Assembly (NCBI GenBank): GCA_964484515.1
Contig: CAZAGT010000129.1
Location: 1 to 12,930 of the forward strand
DNA length: 12,930 nucleotides
DNA from: CAZAGT01 sp964484515
GTDB lineage: Bacteria > Desulfobacterota > DSM-4660 > Desulfatiglandales > HGW-15
Direction: 5' to 3'
Below are positions 6,641 through 12,930 of this stretch, piece after piece. Position 1 is the stretch's first letter, and the number at the start of each line of letters is the position of its first letter. The notes beneath the pieces were generated by a model. The model did no database searches and had not been told where the DNA came from. It saw only the letters and a list, made by a program, of their open reading frames with translations. A program made the translations under genes and the position numbers.

Positions 6641-6650
6641 NNNNNNNNNN
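6641..6650. other. Assembly gap (10 N) joining two non-identical copies
   Basis: Ten N. The 90 bases left of the gap (6551-6640) and the 90 bases right of it (6651-6740) align without gaps at about 61 of 90 positions and encode the same protein segment in different reading frames relative to the gap. The true gap length is therefore unknown and is probably not ten bases. Confidence 0.95.
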
Positions 6651-6914
6651 GGCCAGGCGCCCGCGAAAGCGGAGGTCCTGGTCACGGTCGATGAGGCCTT
6701 CGAAGACCTTCGAGATAATGTCCCCACTCGACGCATCCGCCGATAGGATGGGGTTGAGAATACTTGCGTCCCCAATCGAGGCCGTTATGTACTCATTGAG
6801 ACGTTCCGGATTCCCGCGCGTCTCCTGCTCATACGTGGGGACCCAGAAGTAGGACTGGAGAAGGAGGAGGATCACAAGGGAGGGCGCCAGTATAAGGATT
6901 TTGTGAATAGTCAT
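6651..6914 (-). CDS. N-terminal part of a second peptide-binding protein (3' end lost in the assembly gap)
   Basis: 88 codons from an ATG at 6912-6914 to the gap. The N-terminus MTIHK followed by a hydrophobic run (about 6-23, ILILAPSLVILLLLQSYFW) is a signal peptide or membrane anchor; no clear lipobox cysteine follows. Residues 46-61 (SIGDASILNPILSADA) and VFEGLIDRD (70-78) are the conserved start of family 5 solute-binding proteins. The last 30 residues match the first 30 of the neighbouring fragment at 21 positions but are clearly a different sequence, so this is a paralogue and not the missing 5' end of that gene. An in-frame TGA two codons upstream fixes the start; no good Shine-Dalgarno sequence is seen. 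Either the rest of the gene lies in an unsequenced gap of about 2 kb, or this is a broken duplicate. Confidence 0.8.
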
Positions 6915-7047
6915 GGCTCATGCAAGCGAAGACGCTCGCTGTCGATTGGCTAGAATAAGGCCCTGTAGGGAAGAGATACGACTCTCAGGTTGTGTTATGC
7001 CTTTTTGCTTAAAGTACAATTCCAGCTGGAGCCAAGGCGCAATCAGG

Positions 7048-7075
7048 GAGCCGTCAGCCACCAGCGATCAGCTAA
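7048..7075. repeat. Degenerate 7-bp tandem array upstream of the binding-protein genes
   Basis: Four heptamers on the plus strand: gagccgt, cagccac, cagcgat, cagctaa. The consensus CAGCYAT resembles the array at 4642-4676, so related arrays lie on both sides of the binding-protein region. The rest of the spacer (6915-7187) shows no convincing promoter by eye. Confidence 0.6.
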
Positions 7076-7137
7076 GGTCTTTGGTAATGACGCCTCAGAT
7101 CTGCAGCGACCTCGGCTTTTGCAGCAGTAGGCCTTGA

Positions 7138-7165
7138 CCTCGTTCCTCGATCCTCGCTCCTTATG
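7138..7165. repeat. 7-bp tandem array downstream of ahcY
   Basis: Three near-perfect heptamers on the plus strand, cctcgtt, cctcgat, cctcgct (7138-7158), followed by a decayed ccttatg (7159-7165). The last two units, 7152-7165, match the minus strand of 876-889 at 13 of 14 positions. Confidence 0.65.
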
Positions 7166-7187
7166 GCGTATGCATCAGCACACGCCA
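7164..7187 (-). terminator. Hairpin immediately after the ahcY stop (possible transcript 3' end)
   Basis: On the minus strand the base following the ahcY TGA begins a 10-bp stem, TGGCGTGTGC with GCATACGCCA around a TGAT loop, containing one G-U pair. No U-rich tail follows, so it is not a canonical intrinsic terminator. It may stabilise the 3' end of the message or act with a factor. Confidence 0.35.
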
Positions 7188-8513
7188 TCACGTCCCCAAT
7201 TCCCAGGAGGAGAGATACTTTTCCTGCTCGGGGGTGAGGGTGTCGATTCGGACCCCCATCGTTTCCAGCTTCAGCCGGGCGATCTCCTGATCGATGGGGC
7301 CGGGAACCGGATAGACCCTTTTGTCCAGGTTCTTGTGCTCGCGGGCCATGTATTCGGCGGATAGGGCCTGGTTGGCGAAGCTCATGTCCATCACGCTCGA
7401 GGGATGTCCTTCGGCAGCCGCCAGGTTGATGAGCCGGCCTTCCCCGAGGAGGTAGATCCGGTTTCCATTGGTCAGGGTGAATTCTTCTACAAAGTCCCTG
7501 ATCGGTCTGCGGGAGGTCGACGACTCCTTGAGCCCGGGAAGGTCCAACTCCACGTCGAAATGACCGGAGTTGGAGACGATGGCGCCGTCTTTCATGACCA
7601 AGAAGTGTTCCCGCCGGATCACATTGATGTCGCCGGTCAGGGTACAGAAGAAATCCCCCAGGGGTGCGGCTTCAGCGATAGGCATCACCTGAAACCCGTC
7701 CATCACCGCTTCCAGGGCCCTCAAGGGATCCACTTCGCAGACAATCACGTGGGCCCCATGACCCTTGGCGCGCATCGCAACGCCTCGGCCGCACCAGCCG
7801 TAACCGCTCACCACAAAGGCGCTTCCGGCCAGGAGTCGATTCGTTGCCCGAATGATCCCGTCGATGGTGCTTTGTCCGGTACCATACCGGTTGTCAAAGA
7901 GGTGCTTGGTGTTGGCATCATTGACCGAGATTACAGGGAACTGTAAGACCCCGTCCTTTTCCATACTGCGCAGTCGGATGACCCCGGTGGTCGTCTCCTC
8001 CGTCCCGCCCAGCACGGCCGCCAGAAAACTGTTACGTTCTTCCTCCGGCAGGTCCTTTGCCCAGGAGCTGATGCCGGTATGCATGTCTTCCCATCTTCCG
8101 AGGGCGATAAAATGGAGGCAGCTCACCAGATCGGCCCCGTCATCCATGGTCAGGTTGGGCTTGTGCTTGAGGGCCGAGAGGATATGGTCGTAATAGGTGG
8201 CATTATCCTCTCCCTTGATGGCAAAGACCGAGATCTCCTCATGAGCCACCAGACTGGCGGTGACATCATCCTGGGTGGAGAGGGGGTTGGACGCACATGC
8301 CACGACCTCGGCGCCGCCGGCCTTCAAGGTCTTCAACAGGAGCGCCGTCTCCGTGGTGATGTGCAAGCAAGCGGACAGCCGAACACCCTTCAATGGTTTA
8401 TCACGAGAAAAACGCTCCTGAATCTTTGCAAGCACGGGCGCGCTCATGCCGGCCCACTCTATTCGTAATCGGCCCTTCTCGGCCAGATCGATATCCTTGA
8501 TGTCGTAATCCAT
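7188..8513 (-). CDS. ahcY: S-adenosylhomocysteine hydrolase (adenosylhomocysteinase)
   Basis: Cytoplasmic NAD-dependent enzyme that splits S-adenosylhomocysteine into adenosine and homocysteine, relieving product inhibition of methyltransferases. I choose the ATG at 8511-8513 (441 residues), with GAGG about seven bases upstream; the frame is open further but the extra residues do not resemble the family. Substrate and catalytic positions are present: H51-T53-E55-T56 in LHITTETA, D125 in MDDGAD, E173 in TEETTTG, K203, D207 and N208 in TKHLFDN, H318 in SNSGHFDVE, and H370 in EGHPSSVMD. The NAD-binding loop GYGWCGRG is at 237-244. The C-terminus ends in SSWELGT and lacks the KPDHYRY tail of the mammalian-type enzyme, and the protein lacks the internal insertion of long bacterial forms; this resembles the archaeal/Thermotoga-type class. 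It follows metK by 162 nt, which fits SAM-cycle co-expression. Confidence 0.97.
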   Translation of the reverse strand: MDYDIKDIDLAEKGRLRIEWAGMSAPVLAKIQERFSRDKPLKGVRLSACLHITTETALLLKTLKAGGAEVVACASNPLSTQDDVTASLVAHEEISVFAIKGEDNATYYDHILSALKHKPNLTMDDGADLVSCLHFIALGRWEDMHTGISSWAKDLPEEERNSFLAAVLGGTEETTTGVIRLRSMEKDGVLQFPVISVNDANTKHLFDNRYGTGQSTIDGIIRATNRLLAGSAFVVSGYGWCGRGVAMRAKGHGAHVIVCEVDPLRALEAVMDGFQVMPIAEAAPLGDFFCTLTGDINVIRREHFLVMKDGAIVSNSGHFDVELDLPGLKESSTSRRPIRDFVEEFTLTNGNRIYLLGEGRLINLAAAEGHPSSVMDMSFANQALSAEYMAREHKNLDKRVYPVPGPIDQEIARLKLETMGVRIDTLTPEQEKYLSSWELGT

Positions 8514-8675
8514 TCCAGACCTCTTTCTGCGTGTTTTTGATCTTCTGAAAACGTGTCGGTGCATATCTTCGGCGTCGTTTTGCGCTCGTGAAGGCGCTGA
8601 ATCGGGAGTATGCCTCAATGAGTTGCACGAAACTCAGTGGCTCCTCGAAATCGAGCAGAGCGGCTCGACACCCGT
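8514..8675 (-). other. metK-ahcY spacer with two perfect hairpins
   Basis: The 162-nt spacer upstream of ahcY contains two 6-bp perfect stems in the transcript: TCGAGC/GCTCGA at 8651-8668, just after the metK stop, and TGAGTT/AACTCA at 8619-8636. Neither has a U-tract. Because it precedes ahcY, a SAH-responsive element was considered, but I could not match the known SAH riboswitch core. Confidence 0.35.
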
Positions 8676-9839
8676 TTATTGCATCGCCTTCTTGAGATCG
8701 GCGACGGCATCGGTCTGCTCCCAGCTTAACTCCGGGAGTTCACGTCCGAAGTGTCCATAGTTGGTCGTCTTTCGAAAGATAGGCCGCAAAAGGTTCAGCC
8801 TTTCGATGATCGCGGCAGGCCGCAGGTCAAATGTCTTCTTGACGATCTCGGTCAACTCCACGCTGGAAACCACACCCGTCCCGTAGGCCCCGACCATCAC
8901 GGAGACCGGGTCGGCACGACCGATCGTGTAGGCCACCTGGATTTCGCATTTTTCGGCGAGCCCGGCGGCGACGATGTTCTTGACGATGTAGCGGCACATG
9001 TAGGAGGAACTGCGGTCGACCTTGCTTGGGTCCTTTCCCGAGAAGGCCCCTCCGCCGTGATACCCGAACCCGCCATAGGTATCCATGATGATCTTGCGAC
9101 CGGTCAATCCGCAGTCTCCGAGGGGGCCTCCCACAACGAAACGTCCGGTGGTGTTTATGAAATACTGGGTGTCTTTGTCGAGCATCTCCTGGGGGATGAT
9201 CTTCTTGATCACCTCTTCGATGATCGCCTCCTGGATCGTTTCATAGCCCACGTCCGGATCGTGTTGGGCGGCAATGACCACCGTGTGAACCCTATTGGGC
9301 TTGCCGTCCACATACTCAACCGTTACCTGCGATTTTCCGTCCGGCCGCAGCCAGGGCAGCTTCTCCGACTTGCGGACATGGGCCAACCGATGCGTGAGCC
9401 CGTGGGCCAGAAAGATGGGCATCGGCATGAGGGATGACGTATCCTTGCAGGCATAACCGAACATGAGCCCCTGGTCGCCGGCCCCTTGCTCTTTGAAGAG
9501 GCCCTGACCATTAACGCCCACGGCGATGTCGGGCGACTGCTTGTCGATGGTCGACAACACGGCACAGGTCTCCCAGTCAAAACCCATGGAAGAATTAGTG
9601 TAGCCGATATCCCTGATCGTCTCCCGCACGACGTCGGGCATGTCCACGTACGCAGTCGTGGTGATCTCCCCGGCGACGATTGCCATTCCGGTGGTCACCA
9701 TGGTTTCGCATGCCACTCGAGATTTCTGGTCCTGCTCCAGGATCTTGTCCAGGATATGATCGGATATCTGGTCGGCAACCTTGTCCGGGTGGCCTTCCGT
9801 GACCGATTCCGAGGTAAACAAGAAGTTGGCTGTCTTCAT
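8676..9839 (-). CDS. metK: S-adenosylmethionine synthetase
   Basis: Makes SAM from methionine and ATP, releasing phosphate and pyrophosphate; cytoplasmic, normally a tetramer. The 387 residues equal the usual bacterial length. It starts at the ATG at 9837-9839 with AAAGGGG eight bases upstream. N-terminal FTSESVTEGHPDKVADQISD (8-27) contains the ATP-contacting H17 and Mg-binding D19. The family signature GAGDQGLMFGYA is at 119-130, the glycine-rich GGGAFSGKD loop at 262-270, and a basic stretch DRSSSYMCRYIVKNIV at 275-290. A conserved GRADPVSVMV segment is at 307-316. It is 43 nt downstream of panC and upstream of ahcY, so SAM synthesis and SAH removal are adjacent. No SAM-riboswitch-sized leader precedes it, so any such control would have to act further upstream. 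Confidence 0.98.
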   Translation of the reverse strand: MKTANFLFTSESVTEGHPDKVADQISDHILDKILEQDQKSRVACETMVTTGMAIVAGEITTTAYVDMPDVVRETIRDIGYTNSSMGFDWETCAVLSTIDKQSPDIAVGVNGQGLFKEQGAGDQGLMFGYACKDTSSLMPMPIFLAHGLTHRLAHVRKSEKLPWLRPDGKSQVTVEYVDGKPNRVHTVVIAAQHDPDVGYETIQEAIIEEVIKKIIPQEMLDKDTQYFINTTGRFVVGGPLGDCGLTGRKIIMDTYGGFGYHGGGAFSGKDPSKVDRSSSYMCRYIVKNIVAAGLAEKCEIQVAYTIGRADPVSVMVGAYGTGVVSSVELTEIVKKTFDLRPAAIIERLNLLRPIFRKTTNYGHFGRELPELSWEQTDAVADLKKAMQ

Positions 9840-9882
9840 AACGTACCCCTTTCATAGAAGTTGGCGAGCCCTCAAAGGCGCT

Positions 9883-10743
9883 TCAGGAGTCCTTTGTAGG
9901 GTCGCTTATGATGCAATGATCAATCAATCGGGCCTTGCCGATCTTCACGGCAAGTGCAAGGAGCGTTTCCCCTTCGATCGCCTCCACATCCTCCAGCGTC
10001 ACAGGGTCACAGAGGGTGACGTATTCGATCTCTGTCAAGGGATGATCATGAATGAATGTGGTAATCCTCCTCTTTATCCGCGCCGTGTCACGTTCGCCTC
10101 GACCCACCATCTCCTGGGCGAGATCGAGGGCGTTTTTCAATGAGCGGGCAGACGCCCTTTCATCCGTACTCAGGTAAGTATTACGGGAGCTCATGGCGAG
10201 TCCGTCAGGATCCCGGATGGTAGGGACCCCGACGATCTGAAGGTCCAGGTTCAGATCCTTCACCATCCGGCTGATGACCGCCAGCTGCTGGTAGTCCTTT
10301 TGCCCGAAAATGGCCAGATGGGGCCGGGTGATGTTGAACAGCTTCAGCACGACCGTGGCAACACCTTCAAAATGTCCTGGCCTGGACTTCCCGCAGAGGT
10401 GTTGCGACAGGGGCTGGATGTCTACCTTCGTCTGAAATCCGGACGGATACATCTCCTCCGTCGAAGGCACAAAGGCAAGGTCGACACCCACAGATCGGGC
10501 CTTGGCCAGATCCCTTTCCAGGTCGCGCGGGTAGTCTCTGAAGTCCTCCTCGGGCCTAAATTGCATCGGGTTCACAAAGAGACTGATGACCACCGTGTCG
10601 GCATGTCGCTTGGCGACCCGCATCAATTCGAGGTGCGCCTCGTGAAAAAACCCCATCGTGGGTACGAGCGCGATAGTTCGTCCCGAGAGCCTGAGCTGCT
10701 CGCACCTCTTCTGCGTCTCTGCTATGGCTTCGAGGACGTCCAT
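9883..10743 (-). CDS. panC: Pantothenate synthetase (pantoate-beta-alanine ligase)
   Basis: Cytoplasmic enzyme that joins pantoate and beta-alanine through a pantoyl-adenylate, the last step to pantothenate and coenzyme A. At 286 residues it has the usual length. It starts at the ATG at 10741-10743. Seen: LVPTMG (26-31), then the HIGH-type motif read here as HEAH (34-37), FVNPMQF (56-62), YPRDLERDLAK (71-81), RPGHFEGVATVV (121-132), FGQKDYQQL (146-154) and the KMSKS-like MSSRN (184-188). The second-last position of the HIGH-type motif is normally glycine (HxGH) but alanine (GCG) here; both histidines are kept, so activity is likely. panB and panD are not in the window, although panB often sits next to panC. 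It lies between a deoxynucleoside kinase gene and metK. Confidence 0.96.
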   Translation of the reverse strand: MDVLEAIAETQKRCEQLRLSGRTIALVPTMGFFHEAHLELMRVAKRHADTVVISLFVNPMQFRPEEDFRDYPRDLERDLAKARSVGVDLAFVPSTEEMYPSGFQTKVDIQPLSQHLCGKSRPGHFEGVATVVLKLFNITRPHLAIFGQKDYQQLAVISRMVKDLNLDLQIVGVPTIRDPDGLAMSSRNTYLSTDERASARSLKNALDLAQEMVGRGERDTARIKRRITTFIHDHPLTEIEYVTLCDPVTLEDVEAIEGETLLALAVKIGKARLIDHCIISDPTKDS

Positions 10744-10900
10744 CTCGGTAGCCCGATCTGTAATTGAGGGATTTGCTGTAATTCACGCTGGGCCGACCCG
10801 TCCATCGGAAGGCGCGATTGGGGGTCAAACTCGGAGCAAGATTTGTGCCCTAAGCCACGGTGACGACAGAGCAGGGGACCGGAGCAGCGTGTGTAGTTGA
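10744..10900. other. Spacer between the kinase gene and panC
   Basis: 157 nt with no coding sequence I can support. The only structure seen is an 8-nt direct repeat, ctgtaatt, near 10756 and 10776, in the part nearest the panC start. No panB remnant is evident. Confidence 0.5.
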
Positions 10901-11548
10901 TCAATGGGTGCTACCTCTTGAACTCAACGGGACGTAGTACTGAGTCCCTGATTTCATCTTGTTGATCTGTTCGACCAGATCTTCAAAGTCCTCCGGCACG
11001 TGTACAAAGTCAATGTCCGATGCGTTTATGACCAGCAGGGGACAGGCGTCGAAGTGAAAGAAGAAATCGTTGAAGGCCTGGTTGATCTTTTCCAGATACT
11101 TAAAGTTTATGGATCGTTCGTATTTCCGGCCACGCGTCTTTATTCTCTCCAGCAGGACCTCCGTCTTGGCCTGAAGAAATATGACGAGGTCAGGTGGTGT
11201 TACCCGTTTCTTCAGAATGCGGAACAGGTTTTCATAGAGCCAGAACTCATCCTCATTTAGGTTGGTACGTGCAAATATACGGTCCTTGTCAAAGAGGTAG
11301 TCAGCGATCATGGCCCGTTTGAAAAGGCCCAGTTGATTGATCTCGGCCGCATGCTGGTAGCGTCGCAGCAAAAAGAAGATCTGCGTCTGAAAGCCGTACT
11401 TCTGGGGATCCTGGTAGAAGTTCGACAAGAAGGGATTCCCTTCAACATCCTCCAAAACGATTTGACCATCAAACTTCTCGGCCAGCATTTTGGCCAGGCT
11501 GGTCTTCCCCACCCCGAGGGGGCCCTCTATCACAATGAACTGATGCAT
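10901..11548 (-). CDS. Deoxynucleoside kinase family protein (dAK/dGK type)
   Basis: P-loop kinase that phosphorylates a deoxynucleoside to its monophosphate using ATP, for nucleotide salvage. I start it at the ATG at 11546-11548 (215 residues), because the family begins a few residues before the P-loop; the longer open frame adds 22 residues that do not look conserved. Walker A is GPLGVGKTS (9-17). The acidic LEDVEGNPFLSNFYQDP (32-48) supplies the catalytic base and substrate contacts typical of the dNK family. DYLFDKDRIFA (83-93) replaces the DRS-type motif and marks the bacterial deoxyadenosine/deoxyguanosine kinase branch. TRGRKYERSI (138-147) is the arginine-rich lid. Substrate preference cannot be read from sequence by eye. 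In several bacterial groups such kinases sit beside folK and pan genes; here panC follows directly. Confidence 0.9.
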   Translation of the reverse strand: MHQFIVIEGPLGVGKTSLAKMLAEKFDGQIVLEDVEGNPFLSNFYQDPQKYGFQTQIFFLLRRYQHAAEINQLGLFKRAMIADYLFDKDRIFARTNLNEDEFWLYENLFRILKKRVTPPDLVIFLQAKTEVLLERIKTRGRKYERSINFKYLEKINQAFNDFFFHFDACPLLVINASDIDFVHVPEDFEDLVEQINKMKSGTQYYVPLSSRGSTH

Positions 11549-11857
11549 CAATGGGGATCCCTGACAGCAATTGGGTCTGTACTCAACGTACGCTCGTCTG
11601 TTTTCTCGTATCAAACTCCATGGAATGAGGTCTGTGATGCCTCATCGCCGGGCAACGCACCTGGAAAGACCCGAAGATGTCAAATCCAACTACCGCTATC
11701 ATGAAGTTTCCCGATCGATCAAAACTGGCCTCCCTCCCGAGGCGGGCAAACTCCTGCGGCAAGAGATGGCGCTGATACCTGATGCCCGCCGGCAGAGGGA
11801 CCCTTGAGCCGCGGCCGTATCAGGGTCGATACCCATTAGCACCGGGGTAACTATTTG
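11549..11857. other. 309-nt spacer upstream of the kinase gene
   Basis: No coding sequence is supported on either strand. It holds two short blocks (11604-11622 and 11700-11730) that recur, in the same order and orientation, in the spacer upstream of rsmA. A weak inverted pair, gtatc...gatac, lies in 11818-11833. No U-tailed hairpin follows the rsmA stop and no clear promoter is visible by eye. Confidence 0.6.
11604..11730. repeat. Dispersed intergenic element, copy A (two conserved blocks)
   Basis: Block 1, 11604-11622, begins tctcgtatcaaactccatg and matches copy B (12723-12741) at 17 of 19 positions. Block 2, 11700-11730, contains catgaagtttcccgatcgat and matches copy B (12804-12833) at about 28 of 31 with one single-base gap. 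Between the blocks the two copies are not alignable by eye. Confidence 0.6.
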
Positions 11858-12703
11858 TCAAGAAAGGGATAGTAGCGCGGCGCTCAGACAAAGGAAGTCA
11901 TCGATGCCATACGATTCCGCTCTTTGCCGGGGATCCATGAGACACCGTTTCAAGGCATGCAAGATCTCCTCATGGCTGAAGGCGGGGAGGCTGGCCCTGA
12001 GTGAATTCAGAAGCGTTTTGCGACGATGGGCGAACGAAGCCTTGACGATCTGTCGGAAGTGTTCTTCGTTCTCGGTCCTTCTGGGATAGGACCTTTCAAA
12101 GTCGAATTCCAGGACCATGGAGTCGATTCGCGGCCTGGGATAGAACGCGGTACGTGGGACCTCGAGGAGAGGGGCCACATTGGCGCTGTATTGAATCAGA
12201 ACCGACATCGCGCCGTAGGCCTTTGTGCCGGGAGTCCCTATCAATCGTTTAGCGAGCTCGGTCTGAAACATGAGGACCGCTCGCGACAACCGGTGGCGAT
12301 TAGCGATCAGTTTTTCGAGTAGCGGTGAAGATATATTGTAGGGGAGGTTGCCGATCACCTTGAGCTTGGGCGAATCATCTGGCCAGATTTGATCAAGCTC
12401 GAGGCGGAGGATATCCGCGTTAATCAAGACGACGTTGGTGACACCCCGGCGGTCGAGATTTGTCCGCAACCGGTCGACGAGTCGGGAGTCTTTTTCCACC
12501 GCGATGACCTGATCGACAGAGCGAGCCAAAGGAATGGTCAAGACCCCGGTGCCGGCGCCGATTTCGAGGATCTTCTCGTCCTTGCCAAGCCGGGCCTTGG
12601 CAATGATACGATGCACGACGCGACGGTCACGCAGGAAATGCTGGCCCAGCCTTTTGCTTGGGCGTGGTCCGGCCGATGGCTTCCTCGTCCTGTCTTCAAC
12701 CAC
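11858..12703 (-). CDS. rsmA: 16S rRNA dimethyladenosine transferase RsmA (KsgA)
   Basis: SAM-dependent enzyme that dimethylates two adjacent adenines in helix 45 of 16S rRNA during small-subunit maturation. At 281 residues it has normal length. Translation starts at a GTG (12701-12703) with a strong GGAGGA ten bases upstream. Motifs in order: KRLGQHFLRD (17-26), SAM-binding EIGAGTG (47-53), the acidic end of strand 2 at E70, NADIL (95-99), and catalytic motif IV NLPYNISSP (119-127). FQTELAKRL (146-154) and FYPRPRIDSMVLEF (187-200) follow, with the small helical C-terminal domain containing FAHRRKTLLNSL. It stands first of the visible genes; a 309-nt spacer separates it from the kinase gene. 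Confidence 0.97.
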   Translation of the reverse strand: MVEDRTRKPSAGPRPSKRLGQHFLRDRRVVHRIIAKARLGKDEKILEIGAGTGVLTIPLARSVDQVIAVEKDSRLVDRLRTNLDRRGVTNVVLINADILRLELDQIWPDDSPKLKVIGNLPYNISSPLLEKLIANRHRLSRAVLMFQTELAKRLIGTPGTKAYGAMSVLIQYSANVAPLLEVPRTAFYPRPRIDSMVLEFDFERSYPRRTENEEHFRQIVKASFAHRRKTLLNSLRASLPAFSHEEILHALKRCLMDPRQRAESYGIDDFLCLSAALLSLS

Positions 12704-12930
12704 GGCCTGCGGCTCCTCCGAGTCTCGTATGAAGCTCCATGAAGTGGTACTCGACTTTGATGTTTTGAGATTCTTCGGCGTTGGCGTATCAAGGACCTCA
12801 ATTCATGACGTTTCCCGGTCGATCAAACTGGCCACCTCCGCGGCTGGCGGCTGGGCTGACGCCTGTCTTTACCCCAACGTTGCAAAAGTCGAGGATGCTG
12901 CAGATTCAAGGCGCCGAGGGTGCAGCCGTA
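12704..12930. other. Spacer upstream of rsmA to the window edge
   Basis: 227 nt with no gene I can support; no frame entering from the right edge resembles a protein family. It carries copy B of the dispersed intergenic element and, at 12841-12854, two perfect copies of cggctgg, a short 7-bp tandem like the arrays elsewhere in the window. The rsmA ribosome-binding site GGAGGA lies at about 12714-12719. Confidence 0.5.
12723..12833. repeat. Dispersed intergenic element, copy B (two conserved blocks)
   Basis: Block 1 at 12723-12741 begins tctcgtatgaagctccatg and block 2 at 12804-12833 contains catgacgtttcccggtcgat. Order and orientation equal copy A, but the blocks start 81 nt apart here against 96 nt in copy A. 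Confidence 0.6.

Noticed and set aside
4679..6775. A single open frame reading through the ten N and continuing to 6775
   Set aside because: The part right of the gap is the wrong frame: the true protein there is in the frame of the ATG at 6914, and the two sides are paralogous copies, so the fused product is an artefact of the N run length.
6915..7187. Sigma-70 promoter before the binding-protein genes
   Set aside because: A TTGTAC-like hexamer near 7019 has no acceptable -10 at normal spacing; evidence is too weak to list.
8401..8628. A short minus-strand frame across the ahcY start and spacer
   Set aside because: It overlaps the ahcY 5' end in another frame, resembles nothing known, and has no ribosome-binding site at its start.
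8514..8675. SAH riboswitch upstream of ahcY
   Set aside because: Position is right and two hairpins exist, but I could not align the conserved core or a pseudoknot partner; kept only as a structured spacer.

Overview
This window is bacterial DNA with every recognisable gene on the minus strand, so transcription runs from right to left. It reads like a metagenome-assembled scaffold: there is a run of ten N at 6641-6650, and the sequences on its two sides are diverged copies of the same gene region. Moderately high GC, short spacers, a dipeptide/oligopeptide transporter with an unusual binding protein, an archaeal/Thermotoga-like short S-adenosylhomocysteinase and abundant short degenerate tandem repeats suggest a lineage such as NC10, Desulfobacterota or Nitrospirota. 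That placement is inference; no marker here fixes the phylum.

The right half, in transcription order, is a housekeeping block: rsmA/ksgA (rRNA dimethylation), a deoxynucleoside kinase, panC (pantothenate synthesis), metK (SAM synthesis) and ahcY (SAH hydrolysis). MetK and AhcY are the two ends of the methyl cycle that RsmA, a SAM-dependent methyltransferase, draws on.

The left half is an ABC-type peptide (Opp/Dpp family) importer locus: the N-terminal part of one binding protein, the assembly gap, a nearly complete second binding protein, then oppB, oppC, oppD and oppF, which runs off the left edge. The two permeases overlap by ATGA. OppC and the second binding protein each carry a large internal insertion relative to their families.

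Between oppC and oppD sits a roughly 0.5 kb cassette: a gene for a four-helix-bundle protein of the 23S rRNA intervening-sequence (IVP/S23) family, bracketed by inverted arrays of a CACTTTAG-core iteron. It is the best candidate for an undescribed mobile or self-maintaining unit here. Spacers of the transporter locus also hold several degenerate 7-bp tandem arrays and one 8-bp array. The spacers upstream of the kinase and of rsmA share two conserved blocks in the same order.
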